Assembly: GCF_011064595.1 (NCBI RefSeq)
Contig: NZ_JAALJI010000022.1
Span: 1 to 64,000 of the forward strand
Source of the DNA: Paludisphaera soli
GTDB lineage: Bacteria; Planctomycetota; Planctomycetia; Isosphaerales; Isosphaeraceae
Length of the DNA: 64,000 nucleotides
Reading direction: 5' to 3'
A program made the translations under genes and the position numbers. Below are positions 8,140 to 16,602 of this stretch, piece after piece. Within the stretch, counting starts at the first letter, position 1. Each line of letters opens with the position of its first letter. The notes beneath the pieces were generated by a model. The model did not search any database, was not told the DNA's origin, and was given only the letters and a program-made list of their open reading frames with translations.

Positions 8140-8559
8140 TTGAAGACGATGATCAGGCGAGACCGTCAAGGCCGGGGTCGGCTCCGACGGGGCGTGGTGC
8201 TCGTGGAAGCGGCCATCGTCTACCCGGTGTTCCTCATGCTGATCCTGGGCACGATCGTGATGGGACTGGGGATCTTCCGCTACCACCAGGTCACCTACGT
8301 GGCCTGCGAGTCGGCGCGTTGGGCGTCGGTGCGGGGGCCGGCCTACCGGGCGGAGACCAATCAGGCGGCTCCGACGACGGCCGACGTGCTCACCTACGCT
8401 CGGGGCAAGCTGGTCGGCATGGACTCGAACGCGCTGACCGGCAGCCTCACGATGTCGACGACGTCGGCGACCGTGACGCTCCAATATCAGTGGGTGCCGG
8501 AGGCCTACTTCCCGGCGATCACGTTCACCAGCACTGCGACCGCGCCGATCACGTATTGA
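8140..8559 (+). CDS. TadE/TadF-like pseudopilin
   Basis: Second minor pseudopilin, 139 residues from the first ATG. A Arg-rich leader precedes GVVLVEAAIVYPVFLMLILG, a TadE-type helix with Glu at the conserved position. The rest is a periplasmic beta-rich region ending ITFTSTATAPITY. Two starts are possible: 8140, or 8149 (fourth codon), which is better spaced from the GGGAG at 8134-8138. It sits between tadE-like and tadG-like genes in one transcript. A truncated copy with a stop codon lies at 10090-10248. Confidence 0.85.
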   Translation: MKTMIRRDRQGRGRLRRGVVLVEAAIVYPVFLMLILGTIVMGLGIFRYHQVTYVACESARWASVRGPAYRAETNQAAPTTADVLTYARGKLVGMDSNALTGSLTMSTTSATVTLQYQWVPEAYFPAITFTSTATAPITY

Positions 8560-8590
8560 GCGGCGGCCCGGCCGCGAAGGGAGGCGACCG

Positions 8591-9871
8591 TTGACTCGCG
8601 ACCGAACCGACGCCCGGAGGGGCGCCGTCGCCGTCGTGGCGGCGGTCAGCATGATCCCCCTGGTCGGCGTCCTGGCCCTGGTGCTGGACGCCGGCCTGCT
8701 CATGGCCGAACGTCGACGCGCGCAGTCGGCCGCCGACGCGGCGTCTTTCGCGGCCGTCTGCGCCTACAAGTCGGCGATCGACGCGGACGACGGCCAATCG
8801 TCGCAGGCCGCCGCGACCGCCGCCGCCCAGGACTACGCCGCCGCCAACGGCTATTCGAGCGGCGCGAACGTCACGGTGACCGTGCGCTCGCCGGTCGCGC
8901 CCAGCCGGTACGCGGGCAAGGCCGGGGCCTTCCAGGTGCTCATCGTCTCGAGCCAGCCCCGCCTCTTCAGCGCCATCTGGGGAAGTGATGATATCGACGT
9001 CGCCGCGAGTTCGGTCTCTTACGCCAAGCCCACGGCCCCCCCCTCGATCATCGTCCTCAACCCCAACGCCCAGGGGAGCCTCACGACCGACGGCGGCGCC
9101 AGCCTTACGACCGCGGGCGAGATCCATGTGAAGTCGAACCATGCACTCGCCGGCTCGCTCACCAACAACTCCTACGTCAAGGCCACCGGCCTGCAGATCG
9201 CTGGAGGCTATCACCACGCGGGAGCGACTCTCGACGTGGATCCCGCCGCGATCCGGACCGGGGCGGACCCGACCACCTTGAAGGACCCCTGGAAGGATCT
9301 CCCCCTGCCCAGTTCGGCCGGCCTGACTCCGCGCCCGCCGCCCGCCGTCGATCGCCCCGAAAAGACCGTGACGCTCGACCCGGGCCTGTACACGAGCGGT
9401 CTCAAAATGACGACTGGCCAGGGCGGAGTGGTCTATACCATGAACCCGGGCCTCTACTTCGTCAGAGGCGGCGATCTTCAAGTCGGCAATAACGTTCACC
9501 TGACCGGCAAGGGGGTCGTGATCTTCGTCGAGGACGGCAACGTCAAGATCGAGGGGGGCGACGGCGTGAACCTGCAGCCCCCCACGAGCGGTACGTACAA
9601 GGACGTCTCGATCTTCCAGCGCGCCGACAAGAATCCGATCACCGAGATGTATACCCCGCGCGTCCTCAACGTCGCGAATGGGACCGACAACGTCATCGGC
9701 GGAGTGATCTACGCACCTGGCGCCGCGGCGAGCTTCGCCGGGGGGTCGAACAACACGTCCGCCGCCGGGAAACAATTGATCGTGAACACGCTGAACCTCT
9801 CCAACAACGCCGTACTCAATCTGCCCGGTTGGCCGGAAGGGGCCAGCGTCTCCTGTTATCTGGTCGAGTGA
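8591..9871 (+). CDS. tadG: TadG-like Flp pilus assembly protein, copy 1
   Basis: TadG-like proteins are membrane-anchored minor components of the Tad system. The 426-residue product starts at a TTG and has the TadG N-terminal motif RRGAVAVVAAVSMIPLVGVL, a hydrophobic helix, then VLDAGLLMAERRRAQSAADA, as in PF13400-type proteins. After about residue 150 comes a Gly/Asn/Thr-rich beta-strand region (VIGGVIYAPGA, FAGGSNNT, LNLSNNAVLNLPG) suggesting a secreted beta-helix or adhesin-like domain. It is paralogous to 10283-11563; bases 8615-8767 are identical to 10319-10471. Confidence 0.85.
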   Translation: MTRDRTDARRGAVAVVAAVSMIPLVGVLALVLDAGLLMAERRRAQSAADAASFAAVCAYKSAIDADDGQSSQAAATAAAQDYAAANGYSSGANVTVTVRSPVAPSRYAGKAGAFQVLIVSSQPRLFSAIWGSDDIDVAASSVSYAKPTAPPSIIVLNPNAQGSLTTDGGASLTTAGEIHVKSNHALAGSLTNNSYVKATGLQIAGGYHHAGATLDVDPAAIRTGADPTTLKDPWKDLPLPSSAGLTPRPPPAVDRPEKTVTLDPGLYTSGLKMTTGQGGVVYTMNPGLYFVRGGDLQVGNNVHLTGKGVVIFVEDGNVKIEGGDGVNLQPPTSGTYKDVSIFQRADKNPITEMYTPRVLNVANGTDNVIGGVIYAPGAAASFAGGSNNTSAAGKQLIVNTLNLSNNAVLNLPGWPEGASVSCYLVE

Positions 9872-9928
9872 CCCCACGGCCCCGCCGCTGTCTCATTGAA
9901 GCCTGGGAGTTGACAGTCGGCCGCTTCC

Positions 9929-10068
9929 CTTCGGCTCCGACTCCGCCGGATCCCCTTACGTCGAGGTTCTGGTGAGCTATGCCGTCCGCCCCCTGTTCAG
10001 CTATCCGGTGGTACCCGACTCGCCCCTTGTCGTCCGGGACGGTCCGGCTGCGGCAGACCCCCTCGTAA
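9929..10068 (+). pseudogene. decayed 3' fragment of duplicated tadE-like gene
   Basis: The translation GSDSAGSPYVEV, SYAVRPLFSYPVVPDSP aligns with the C-terminal third of the gene at 7714-8124 (GSDAAGTPYVEV, SYVIHPLFNYPGVPE). One extra base in the CGGGACGGTC stretch shifts the frame. In the shifted frame the end reads TVRLRQTPS then TAA, matching TVRMRRTPS of the parent. No start or signal segment remains. Confidence 0.85.
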
Positions 10069-10089
10069 CCGCGTCGCCGGCAGGAGAGC

Positions 10090-10248
10090 CGCGGCAAGCT
10101 GGTCGGGATGGACCCGGCCGCACCGACGGGCGGCCTGGCGATGGACTCGGCCGGGGCGACCGTGACCCTGCATTAAATCCGGGTGCCGGAGGCCTACCTG
10201 CCGGCCGTGACGTTCAGCAGCACCGCGACCGCTCCGGTCACCTACTGA
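10090..10248 (+). pseudogene. decayed 3' fragment of duplicated TadE/F-like gene
   Basis: RGKLVGMDPAAPTGGLAM and VPEAYLPAVTFSSTATAPVTY match the end of the gene at 8140-8559 (RGKLVGMDSNALTGSLTM, VPEAYFPAITFTSTATAPITY). The first two thirds are deleted. An in-frame TAA at 10174-10176 replaces the parent QYQ region. It is followed, as in the parent, by the spacer GGCCCGGCCGCG and a tadG gene. Confidence 0.88.
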
Positions 10249-10282
10249 CGGGCGACGGCCCGGCCGCGGAGGGGGGCGAGCC

Positions 10283-11563
10283 ATGATCCGCGAGGGAATC
10301 CGAGATCGCGACGAACTACGGAGGGGCGCCGTCGCCGTCGTGGCGGCGGTCAGCATGATCCCCCTGGTCGGCGTCCTGGCCCTGGTGCTGGACGCCGGCC
10401 TGCTCATGGCCGAACGTCGACGCGCGCAGTCGGCCGCCGACGCGGCGTCTTTCGCGGCCGTCTGCGCCTACCAGGCGGCGGTCGTCGCGGCCGACGGCCA
10501 GTCTCCCCAGGCCGCCGCGACCGCCGCCGCACTGGACTACGCCGCCGCCAACGGCTATTCGAGCGGCGCGGACGCCACGGTGACCGTGCAGTCGCCGCCG
10601 TCGCCCAGCCGTTACGCGGGCAAGGCCGGGGCCTTCCAGGTCCTCATCGTCTCGCACCAGCCCCGCCTCTTCAGCGCCATCTGGGAAGGAGGGGACGTCG
10701 ACGTCGCCGCGAGTTCGGTCTCGTACGCCAAGCCCACGGCACCCCCCTCGGTGGTCCTCCTCAATACGAAAGACCAGGCGAGCCTCTCGATCGTCGGCGG
10801 CGCCCGGCTCACGGCGCCCGGCGAGGTCCAGGTCAAGTCGAACCACCTGAAGGCCGCCACGGTCAACAACACGGGCTACATCAAGGCCCCGGTCCTCCGG
10901 GTGGGCGGCGGCCTGGACGTCTACAGCAGCGGCGTCATCGCCTCGGGCACTTCGACCCAGACCTGGAGCGACCCCGCCGCCATCACGGACCCCCAGGCGA
11001 GCCTCGCCCGGCCGACCGACGCGGGCCTGACGACGCGTCAGAGCCCCTCGGGGTGGAACCCCGTGAACCCCTTCCCCATCTATCCCGGCGTCTACGAGAA
11101 CGGCCTGAACCTGAACGCGGGCGGGATGAAGTACACGATGAATCCGGGCGTCTACTACATCCGCAACGGCGACTTCTCCATCGTCAACGGCGTCCGCGCG
11201 ACCGGCGACGGGGTGATGATCTACCTGGACAACGGCAACGTGAACATCCAGGGGGGCGACGGGATCACGCTGAATCCCCCCAAGAGCGGCCCCTACCAGG
11301 GCGTCTCGATCTTCCAGAGGTCGGACAAGAGCCCCGTGACCGGCGACTACACGCCGCGTACGATCTCGGTCGCCAACGGGACCAACAACAAGATCGGCGG
11401 GGTGATCTACGCCCCCGGCGCGACGGCGAACTTCGCCGGCGGGTCGAGCAACACCTACGGCACGCAGCTGATCGTCAACAAGCTGAACCTGTCGAACAAC
11501 GCGATGATCACCCTTCCCGCGTATAATGGGCCCGTCAACGTCACCTACCACCTGGTCGAGTGA
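10283..11563 (+). CDS. tadG: TadG-like Flp pilus assembly protein, copy 2
   Basis: Intact paralogue of copy 1, also 426 residues, but starting with ATG after a GGAGGGGG ribosome site. The TadG N-terminal helix (GAVAVVAAVSMIPLVGVL) and SAADAASFAAVCAYQAA are shared. The C-terminal beta-rich part diverges (NPGVYYIRNGDFSIVNGV, GGVIYAPGATANFAGGSSN, LNLSNNAMITLPA). Its own tadE/F partners are dead, so it presumably uses those of copy 1 or has specialised as an alternative surface component. The 3' flank contains GCCTGGGGGTTGACAGTC, also present after copy 1. Confidence 0.85.
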   Translation: MIREGIRDRDELRRGAVAVVAAVSMIPLVGVLALVLDAGLLMAERRRAQSAADAASFAAVCAYQAAVVAADGQSPQAAATAAALDYAAANGYSSGADATVTVQSPPSPSRYAGKAGAFQVLIVSHQPRLFSAIWEGGDVDVAASSVSYAKPTAPPSVVLLNTKDQASLSIVGGARLTAPGEVQVKSNHLKAATVNNTGYIKAPVLRVGGGLDVYSSGVIASGTSTQTWSDPAAITDPQASLARPTDAGLTTRQSPSGWNPVNPFPIYPGVYENGLNLNAGGMKYTMNPGVYYIRNGDFSIVNGVRATGDGVMIYLDNGNVNIQGGDGITLNPPKSGPYQGVSIFQRSDKSPVTGDYTPRTISVANGTNNKIGGVIYAPGATANFAGGSSNTYGTQLIVNKLNLSNNAMITLPAYNGPVNVTYHLVE

Positions 11564-11640
11564 GCCGACGCCCTCCCCCGCCCGCTCACGGCCTGGGGGT
11601 TGACAGTCGCCGGCTTCCTCAGCATGCTGTTCGTTACCGG

Positions 11641-11723
11641 GCCGAAGTGGCGGAATGGCAGACGCGACGGACTCAAAATCCGTTCCCCGCAAGGGGGTGT
11701 GGGTTCAAGTCCCACCTTCGGTA
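11641..11723 (+). tRNA. tRNA-Leu (anticodon CAA)
   Basis: An 83-base class II tRNA. Acceptor arms GCCGAAG (11641-11647) and CTTCGGT (11716-11722) pair, with a G-U closing pair. The anticodon stem ACGGA/TCCGT holds the loop CTCAAAA, giving anticodon CAA for UUG codons. A long variable arm (CCCCGCAAGGGG) is typical of Leu. The T arm is GTGGG-TTCAAGT-CCCAC. CCA is not encoded. Confidence 0.95.
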
Positions 11724-11778
11724 CTACTCGACCGTCCCATAAGTGGACCGGGACGGCATCGAGCGGCGTGGCAGGCGG

Positions 11779-11886
11779 ATGAGAATCCGCACCCGCCCGA
11801 GCGACGTCGCCGACGAGCGATGGCGTCGGATCGAGCCCTTCCTCCCCGTACACGCCGGCGGGCGGCCCCGCGTGGCCGACGTCCGC
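11779..11886 (+). pseudogene. IS5-family transposase N-terminal remnant
   Basis: The translation (MRIRTRPSDVADERWRRIEP, then FLPVHAGGRPRVADVR) is the conserved N-terminus of IS5-group transposases, which typically read SDLTDEQW..IEPLLP...GGRPR..DLR. After about 36 codons the similarity stops; no DDE domain or inverted repeats were found. It lies 55 bases after the tRNA gene, a common insertion place. Confidence 0.7.
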
Positions 11887-12084
11887 CATGGGACGGCCGC
11901 TGGGCCGGCCGGACAGGGCCGATGCGTCGTGGCGCCTCCGGGCGTCGTTGAAGAGGGGGCTCGGCTGGGGACGCCCGCTGAAATCCCCATCGAGCCGTCT
12001 ACATCTGCGGATCTCACACGCAACCGGAGCGAGGCTTCACGAGTTCAATCCCCCTGGACCGCCGTCGGGGTCGGCGAGTTGCGG

Positions 12085-13701
12085 TTACAAGGCGTGGTCC
12101 GCCTTGATCATCTCGGCCGCACGCTCGCCGATGATGGCGCAGGGGCCCTGCGTGTTGCCGGTGGTCACCCGGGGCATGATCGAGGCGTCGGCGATGCGCA
12201 GGCGCTCGATCCCATGGACCCTGAGCGCGGAATCGACCACGGACATCGCATCCCGCCCCATCTTGGCGGTGCAGCTCTGGTGCCAGTACGTGACGGCGGC
12301 GTCGCGGATGAAGCGATCCAGCTCCTCGTCGGAGAGTTCGCCCGGGATGGCCTCGCGTCGCACGAACGGCCGGAACGCGTACGCGTTGCCCAGCTCGCGG
12401 CACAGCTGGACGCAGGCCCTGGCCGTGGTCATGTCGGCGGGGTCCGACATCATGTTCGCGTCGATGACGACGGGCGCCAGGGGGTCCGCGCCCTTCAGTC
12501 GAAGTCGGCCGCGGCTGGCGGGCCGCGCGAGGCCGGCGAACATGCTCCACCCGTGCGTCGGCACGCCGCGCGTCGCCGTCCGCTCGCTCGGCGCCGGGAA
12601 TTCGAGCTGGCAGAACAGCAGGTCGGGCGCGTCCAGGTCCGGACGGCTCTTCCAGTAGAGCGTGGCCTCGCTGCCGCCGTTGCGCGGGGCCATGGGCTCG
12701 AGGTACTCCCAGATGCAGCCGAACGAGGCGTGATCCTGCAGATTGCGTCCCACGCCCGGCAGATGGCGCACGACGGGGATCGAGTGACGGCCGAGCTCCT
12801 CCCGATCGCCGAGGCCCGAGTGCATCAGCACCTTGGGCGTGTGGATCGCCCCGAGCGAGAGCACGATTTCCGCCCGCGCGCCGATGGTCAGGACCCGCCC
12901 GCCGCGAGCCACCTCGACGCCGACCGCGCGACGGTCGTCGAGCACGACGCGCCGCACGAGAGTATCGGTCAGGACCGTGAGGTTGGGCCGGTCCAGCCAG
13001 GGGTGGACGTAGGCGCGATAGAGGGAATGCCGCCTGCCGTCGCGGATCAGCAGGTCGGAGACGGCGGCGCCGCCCGGGCCCTCCATCATGCGGCCGTTCG
13101 GACTCTCGAAGGTCGGGATGCCCAGCTCGCCGGCGGCCTCGAGCATGGCCCGGGCGATCGGGCTGGGGTCCGGCGCCGGCTGGACCCAGACGGGACCGGA
13201 GTTCCCGCGGTAGTCGGGATCGGGCGGCCCCTGCCAGTTCTCGATGCGGCGATAGATGTCGAGCACCCGCTCGTAGGACCAGGCCGGGTCGCCCGCCTCC
13301 GAAGCGAAGTCGTCCCAATCGCTCCGATGCCCGCGAGACCACACCATGACATTGATGCTGGAACCGCCGCCCAGGCCCTTGCCCATGGACATCGCCAGGG
13401 CCCGGCCGTTCAGGTGTGGGTTCGGCTCGGCCCGGAACCCCCAGTCGCGCGCGCTGCCGAGATTGGAAGGCCATTGGGCCGGATCCAGCACGGCCTCGGC
13501 CTCGTCGCCGCCCCCCGCCTCGATCAGCAGCACCTGCACATCGGTGTTTTCCGCGAGGCGTCCGGCGACGACGGAGCCGGATGATCCGGCGCCGCAGACG
13601 ATGAAGTCGTAGGCGGGCTTCAGGCCGGCGGTCAGTCGCTCCTGGTTCTCGCGGCCCCGCCGGGCATGATCGCGATCGCCGGCACGTTCGACGTGGCTCA
13701 T
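12085..13701 (-). CDS. GMC-family oxidoreductase (choline/alcohol dehydrogenase-like)
   Basis: FAD-dependent oxidation of an alcohol or amino-alcohol. The 538-residue product has the FAD-binding fold at about 30-60 (YDFIVCGAGSSGSVVAGRLA, then LLIEAGG), the GMC signature near 110 (MGKGLGGGSSINVMVWSRGH), GVGRNLQDH in the middle, and the catalytic His region HQSCTAKMG plus NTQGPCAIIGERAAEMI at the C-terminus. No signal peptide is seen, so it should be cytoplasmic. The start has GAGGAA eight bases upstream; residues 1-28 are a polar extension. It is probably co-transcribed with the SDR gene 114 bases upstream. The substrate cannot be told from sequence. Confidence 0.9.
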   Translation of the reverse strand: MSHVERAGDRDHARRGRENQERLTAGLKPAYDFIVCGAGSSGSVVAGRLAENTDVQVLLIEAGGGDEAEAVLDPAQWPSNLGSARDWGFRAEPNPHLNGRALAMSMGKGLGGGSSINVMVWSRGHRSDWDDFASEAGDPAWSYERVLDIYRRIENWQGPPDPDYRGNSGPVWVQPAPDPSPIARAMLEAAGELGIPTFESPNGRMMEGPGGAAVSDLLIRDGRRHSLYRAYVHPWLDRPNLTVLTDTLVRRVVLDDRRAVGVEVARGGRVLTIGARAEIVLSLGAIHTPKVLMHSGLGDREELGRHSIPVVRHLPGVGRNLQDHASFGCIWEYLEPMAPRNGGSEATLYWKSRPDLDAPDLLFCQLEFPAPSERTATRGVPTHGWSMFAGLARPASRGRLRLKGADPLAPVVIDANMMSDPADMTTARACVQLCRELGNAYAFRPFVRREAIPGELSDEELDRFIRDAAVTYWHQSCTAKMGRDAMSVVDSALRVHGIERLRIADASIMPRVTTGNTQGPCAIIGERAAEMIKADHAL

Positions 13702-13815
13702 GGTCTGGATTTCCTCGATGGGGGAGATTCGGCCGAGACTTGAGGCCGGATGAGGGGCGAGCCCTGCCGAGGACGGCCCGACGAATCGGGCCGACCTCGC
13801 GTCGCCCGTTCGGAT

Positions 13816-14598
13816 TCACGCGGTCGGCACCGTCCCGCCGTCGATGACGTACTCCACGCCGGTGATGGAAGCCGCCCGCGGCGAGACGAGGAAGGCGACG
13901 AGATCCGCCACCTCAGCGGGCCGCGCCGGGCGACCGATCGGGATCCCGCCCAGCGAGGCCATCAACGCCCCCCGGGCCCCGTCGAGGTCGGTCCCCATCT
14001 TCTCCGCCAGTTCCTCGACCAGGCCGGCGGCGGCGGTCGTCTCGACCCAGCCCGGTGAGACCCGGACCACGCGAACGCCCTTCGGGCCGACCTCCTTGGA
14101 GAGACCCTTGCTGTAGTTCGAGAGCGCGGCCTTGGCCGCCGCGTAGGCGAGGGTGGCCTCGGGCAGCGGCAACTGCCGCTGGATCGAAGTGATGTGGACG
14201 ATCACGCCCGAGCCCCGGGCGACCATCGACGGGAGGAGCGCCCGATCCAGGCGGACCGCCGAGAGCAGGTTGAGATCGAGCGCGCGCCGCCATTCTCCGT
14301 CGTCGAGCACCGCGTGGCCGCCGGCGGGCGCCGAGGAGCCTCCGGCCACGTGGACGACGATGTCGGCGCCGCCGAGCCGGTCGTGGACCGCGGCGGCGAC
14401 CGTCGCGCAGCCCTCGGGCATGGCAAGATCCGCCGCCACGAACAGGTCGCCGTCCTGGAACTTCGCCGGCCGCTCCCGGGCCGCGACGAGGACCTTCGCC
14501 CCCTCCTCGCGAAGCCGCGCCGCCACCGCCTCGCCGATCCCCTTCGTGCCGCCGGTAACGAGGGCCCGAAGCCCTTCCAGTTCGCGTTCTCGTCCCAT
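13816..14598 (-). CDS. SDR-family NAD(P)-dependent oxidoreductase
   Basis: Classical short-chain dehydrogenase of 260 residues. The nucleotide motif TGGTKGIG is at about 15-22, the NVAG-type motif appears as HVAGGSS, the catalytic Ser/Tyr/Lys are in [21 protein letters not shown] (YxxxK), and the C-terminal VEYVIDGG is canonical. ATG 14598 is preferred over the GTG at 14604 because GGGGAGG lies five bases upstream of it. It precedes the GMC gene and is divergent from an HxlR regulator, suggesting a two-step alcohol/ketone conversion induced by a small molecule. Confidence 0.9.
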   Translation of the reverse strand: MGRERELEGLRALVTGGTKGIGEAVAARLREEGAKVLVAARERPAKFQDGDLFVAADLAMPEGCATVAAAVHDRLGGADIVVHVAGGSSAPAGGHAVLDDGEWRRALDLNLLSAVRLDRALLPSMVARGSGVIVHITSIQRQLPLPEATLAYAAAKAALSNYSKGLSKEVGPKGVRVVRVSPGWVETTAAAGLVEELAEKMGTDLDGARGALMASLGGIPIGRPARPAEVADLVAFLVSPRAASITGVEYVIDGGTVPTA

Positions 14599-14651
14599 CT
14601 CCACCTCCCCGTTAGGTTGCCGTGGGAGGCATTATTCGCCACACTGAAACC

Positions 14652-15047
14652 ATGGCAAGAACTGACAAAAAAGTGGGGTACTCACCCACAGGTAAGCAAG
14701 AGGACGTCACGCCGCAGAGGGCGGCGAGCGGCGTCGAGGGCGCGTTCCGCATGCTGGAGGGCCGCTGGAAGATGGTCATCATCTTCCACCTCTTCGCGCG
14801 GGGCGTCCTGCGTTTCTCGGAGCTGGAGAAGTCCATCCCCGGCGTCTCGCAGAAGATGCTGATCCAGCAGCTGCGCGAGCTCGAACGCGACGGCGTCGTC
14901 AGCCGGACGGTCTATCCCCAGGTGCCGCCGAGGGTCGAATACGGGCTGACCGATTGGGGCGAGGCGATGTGCCCGGCGCTCGACGCCTTGCTGGAATGGG
15001 CGGCGATGCGTCCGGGGCGCGCCGCGAACGACGCGAAGTCGGGTTGA
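14652..15047 (+). CDS. HxlR-family transcriptional regulator
   Basis: Winged-helix regulator of the HxlR type (131 residues from ATG 14652; a GTG at 14622 would add ten). GVEGAFRMLEGRWKMVIIFH, GVLRFSELEKSIPGVSQKML and QLRELERDGVVSRTVYP are the recognisable HxlR core. Such proteins often sense redox or electrophiles and control a divergent oxidoreductase. Here the divergent neighbours are the SDR and GMC genes, with only about 50 bases between. No Cys near the N-terminus is seen, so thiol sensing is unlikely. Confidence 0.9.
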   Translation: MARTDKKVGYSPTGKQEDVTPQRAASGVEGAFRMLEGRWKMVIIFHLFARGVLRFSELEKSIPGVSQKMLIQQLRELERDGVVSRTVYPQVPPRVEYGLTDWGEAMCPALDALLEWAAMRPGRAANDAKSG

Positions 15048-15174
15048 TGGCCGGGCCGCTCCGGCCCTCGCGGCAAGGTGACCTGTCCGACTCCGGGTCG
15101 GCGATTTCCAGGACTGGGCCTGAACGCTCGGCATGGGGCTTCAATCGGAGGAAGTCCGGCGGAGCCGCGCCCCG

Positions 15175-16602
15175 TCAGTCTGTCGGGCTCGCCGATCCCG
15201 ATTCCCGGCCGTCCGGGACCAGAGGGCGGCTGGGGTCGATGAGGAGCCAGCAGGCGGCGGCCAGGACGAAGGCGGCGACGTAGGTCGCGAAGGCCGACTC
15301 GTAGCCGGCGATCGCGGCGATCCGCTTGTCGGCCTCGGCGAGCGCGGCGGGGGCGACGTCCAGCGCGGCGGCCTTGGCGGCGATCGAGCCTTCTACCAGG
15401 GTCCCCGTCAGCCAGCCGGCCAGGGCGTTGCCCAGCGTCCCCACCGTGTTCATGCAGGCGGCCGTGGTCGCGGCGTGCCCCCTCCCCAGGTCCTGGCACG
15501 AAGCCCAGCAGGCGCCCAGCGTCAGGTCGATGGTGAACGCGGCGAGCGACGTCAGGATGCAGTAGGCGTGGACGTTCGTCGCCCCCAACGCCCCCCACCA
15601 GCACGCCGCGCCGAGCGAGAGGGCCGAGACCCCCAGGGCCCGCCGGGCGCGCCGGCGGTCGCCCAGCAGCCGGGCCAGGCCGTTGACCGCCGGCCCCCCG
15701 AGCAGGCAGCCGGCGGCCCCCACCCAGAGGGGGGCCCCCTTGTAGATCGCGCCGATCCGGTCGTCGGCCCCGATCCCGAACCGCTCCTCGACGTAGGTCG
15801 GCAGGTAGCTGAGGTTGAACGCCCAGGCGTAGTTGACCGACAGGTACATGACGCAGAGGGCCCAGAGCGTCCGGTTCGTCGCCAGGGCCTTCCAGGGGAC
15901 GGCCGCGTGGGGGGACGGCCGGGCCTCGTCCTCGTGCTTGTCGCGGCGAGCGGCCTCGGCCGGCCGGTCGGGGAAGCCGAGCCGGAAGGCGACCGCCCAG
16001 GCGACGCCGATCGCCCCGAAGAGCAGGAAGGCCCCGCGCCAGGTGATCCAGGGGGCCGACGTCGCGGTCCCGCCCACGAGGACCGCCCAGAGGAAGGGGG
16101 TCAGCCCCCCCGCCAGCCTGCCGGACATGAACACCAGCCCCTGCGCCGTCTCCCAGCTCCGGGCCGGCAGCCGGTCGTGCAGGGCCCGGGTGATGTTCGG
16201 GTACGCGCCGGCCTCGCCGGCGCCGAACAGGAAGCGCAGGACGATCAAGGCGCCGACGCCCCCCATCACCGCGCCGCCGACCCGCAGGCCGATGAGCCCG
16301 GTCAGGGCCGTGCAGGCCGACCACCAGATCACGATCCGGGTCAGCATCAGCTTGGCGCCGTAGCGGTCTCCCATCGCGCCGGCGGGGATTTCGAAGGCCG
16401 CGTAGGCGATCGCGAAGGCCGTGATCGCCCACTTGAGCTGCGAGGCGTCCGCCAGGCCCAGCTCGCCGGCGATGGGCCGGAGCGCCATGCTGAAGCAGGC
16501 CCGGTCCAGGTACGTGATCATCGACAGGGTGCAGACGAACGCCAGCACCCGGCCGTGGTCGCGCAGCAGCCGAGTCGGGGGGGCGGTCGCCGCCGCCGTC
16601 AC
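15175..16602 (-). CDS. MFS transporter (anion:cation symporter type)
   Basis: Twelve-helix major facilitator of 475 residues, most like the ACS branch that carries sugar acids and other organic anions. TYLDRACFSMALRPIAGELG near 30-50 and the loop 2-3 motif GAMGDRYGAKLML near 75 are typical; LFGAGEAGAYPNITR around 145 is the family motif in helix 4. It is the last gene of the five-gene operon and overlaps the dehydratase gene by four bases, so it is the likely importer of that enzyme's substrate or its precursor. Confidence 0.88.
   Translation of the reverse strand: MTAAATAPPTRLLRDHGRVLAFVCTLSMITYLDRACFSMALRPIAGELGLADASQLKWAITAFAIAYAAFEIPAGAMGDRYGAKLMLTRIVIWWSACTALTGLIGLRVGGAVMGGVGALIVLRFLFGAGEAGAYPNITRALHDRLPARSWETAQGLVFMSGRLAGGLTPFLWAVLVGGTATSAPWITWRGAFLLFGAIGVAWAVAFRLGFPDRPAEAARRDKHEDEARPSPHAAVPWKALATNRTLWALCVMYLSVNYAWAFNLSYLPTYVEERFGIGADDRIGAIYKGAPLWVGAAGCLLGGPAVNGLARLLGDRRRARRALGVSALSLGAACWWGALGATNVHAYCILTSLAAFTIDLTLGACWASCQDLGRGHAATTAACMNTVGTLGNALAGWLTGTLVEGSIAAKAAALDVAPAALAEADKRIAAIAGYESAFATYVAAFVLAAACWLLIDPSRPLVPDGRESGSASPTD

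Noticed and set aside
8591-8593. Possible later ATG start for tadG copy 1 in place of the TTG
   Set aside because: The next Met would delete part of the conserved N-terminal helix, and the alignment with copy 2 supports a start close to the TTG.
12040-12062. GAGTTCAATCCCCC, similar to a tRNA T arm, considered as an attachment site copy for the tRNA-Leu
   Set aside because: The flanking bases cannot form the stem and the string does not repeat the 3' end of the tRNA gene.
12014-13819. A 601-codon open frame overlapping the GMC oxidoreductase gene in another reading frame
   Set aside because: Its product is Arg/Ala/Gly/Pro-rich with no motif. In DNA of this GC content stops are rare in shadow frames. 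The same applies to long frames over the PSD1, CRTAC1, glycosidase and sulfatase genes.
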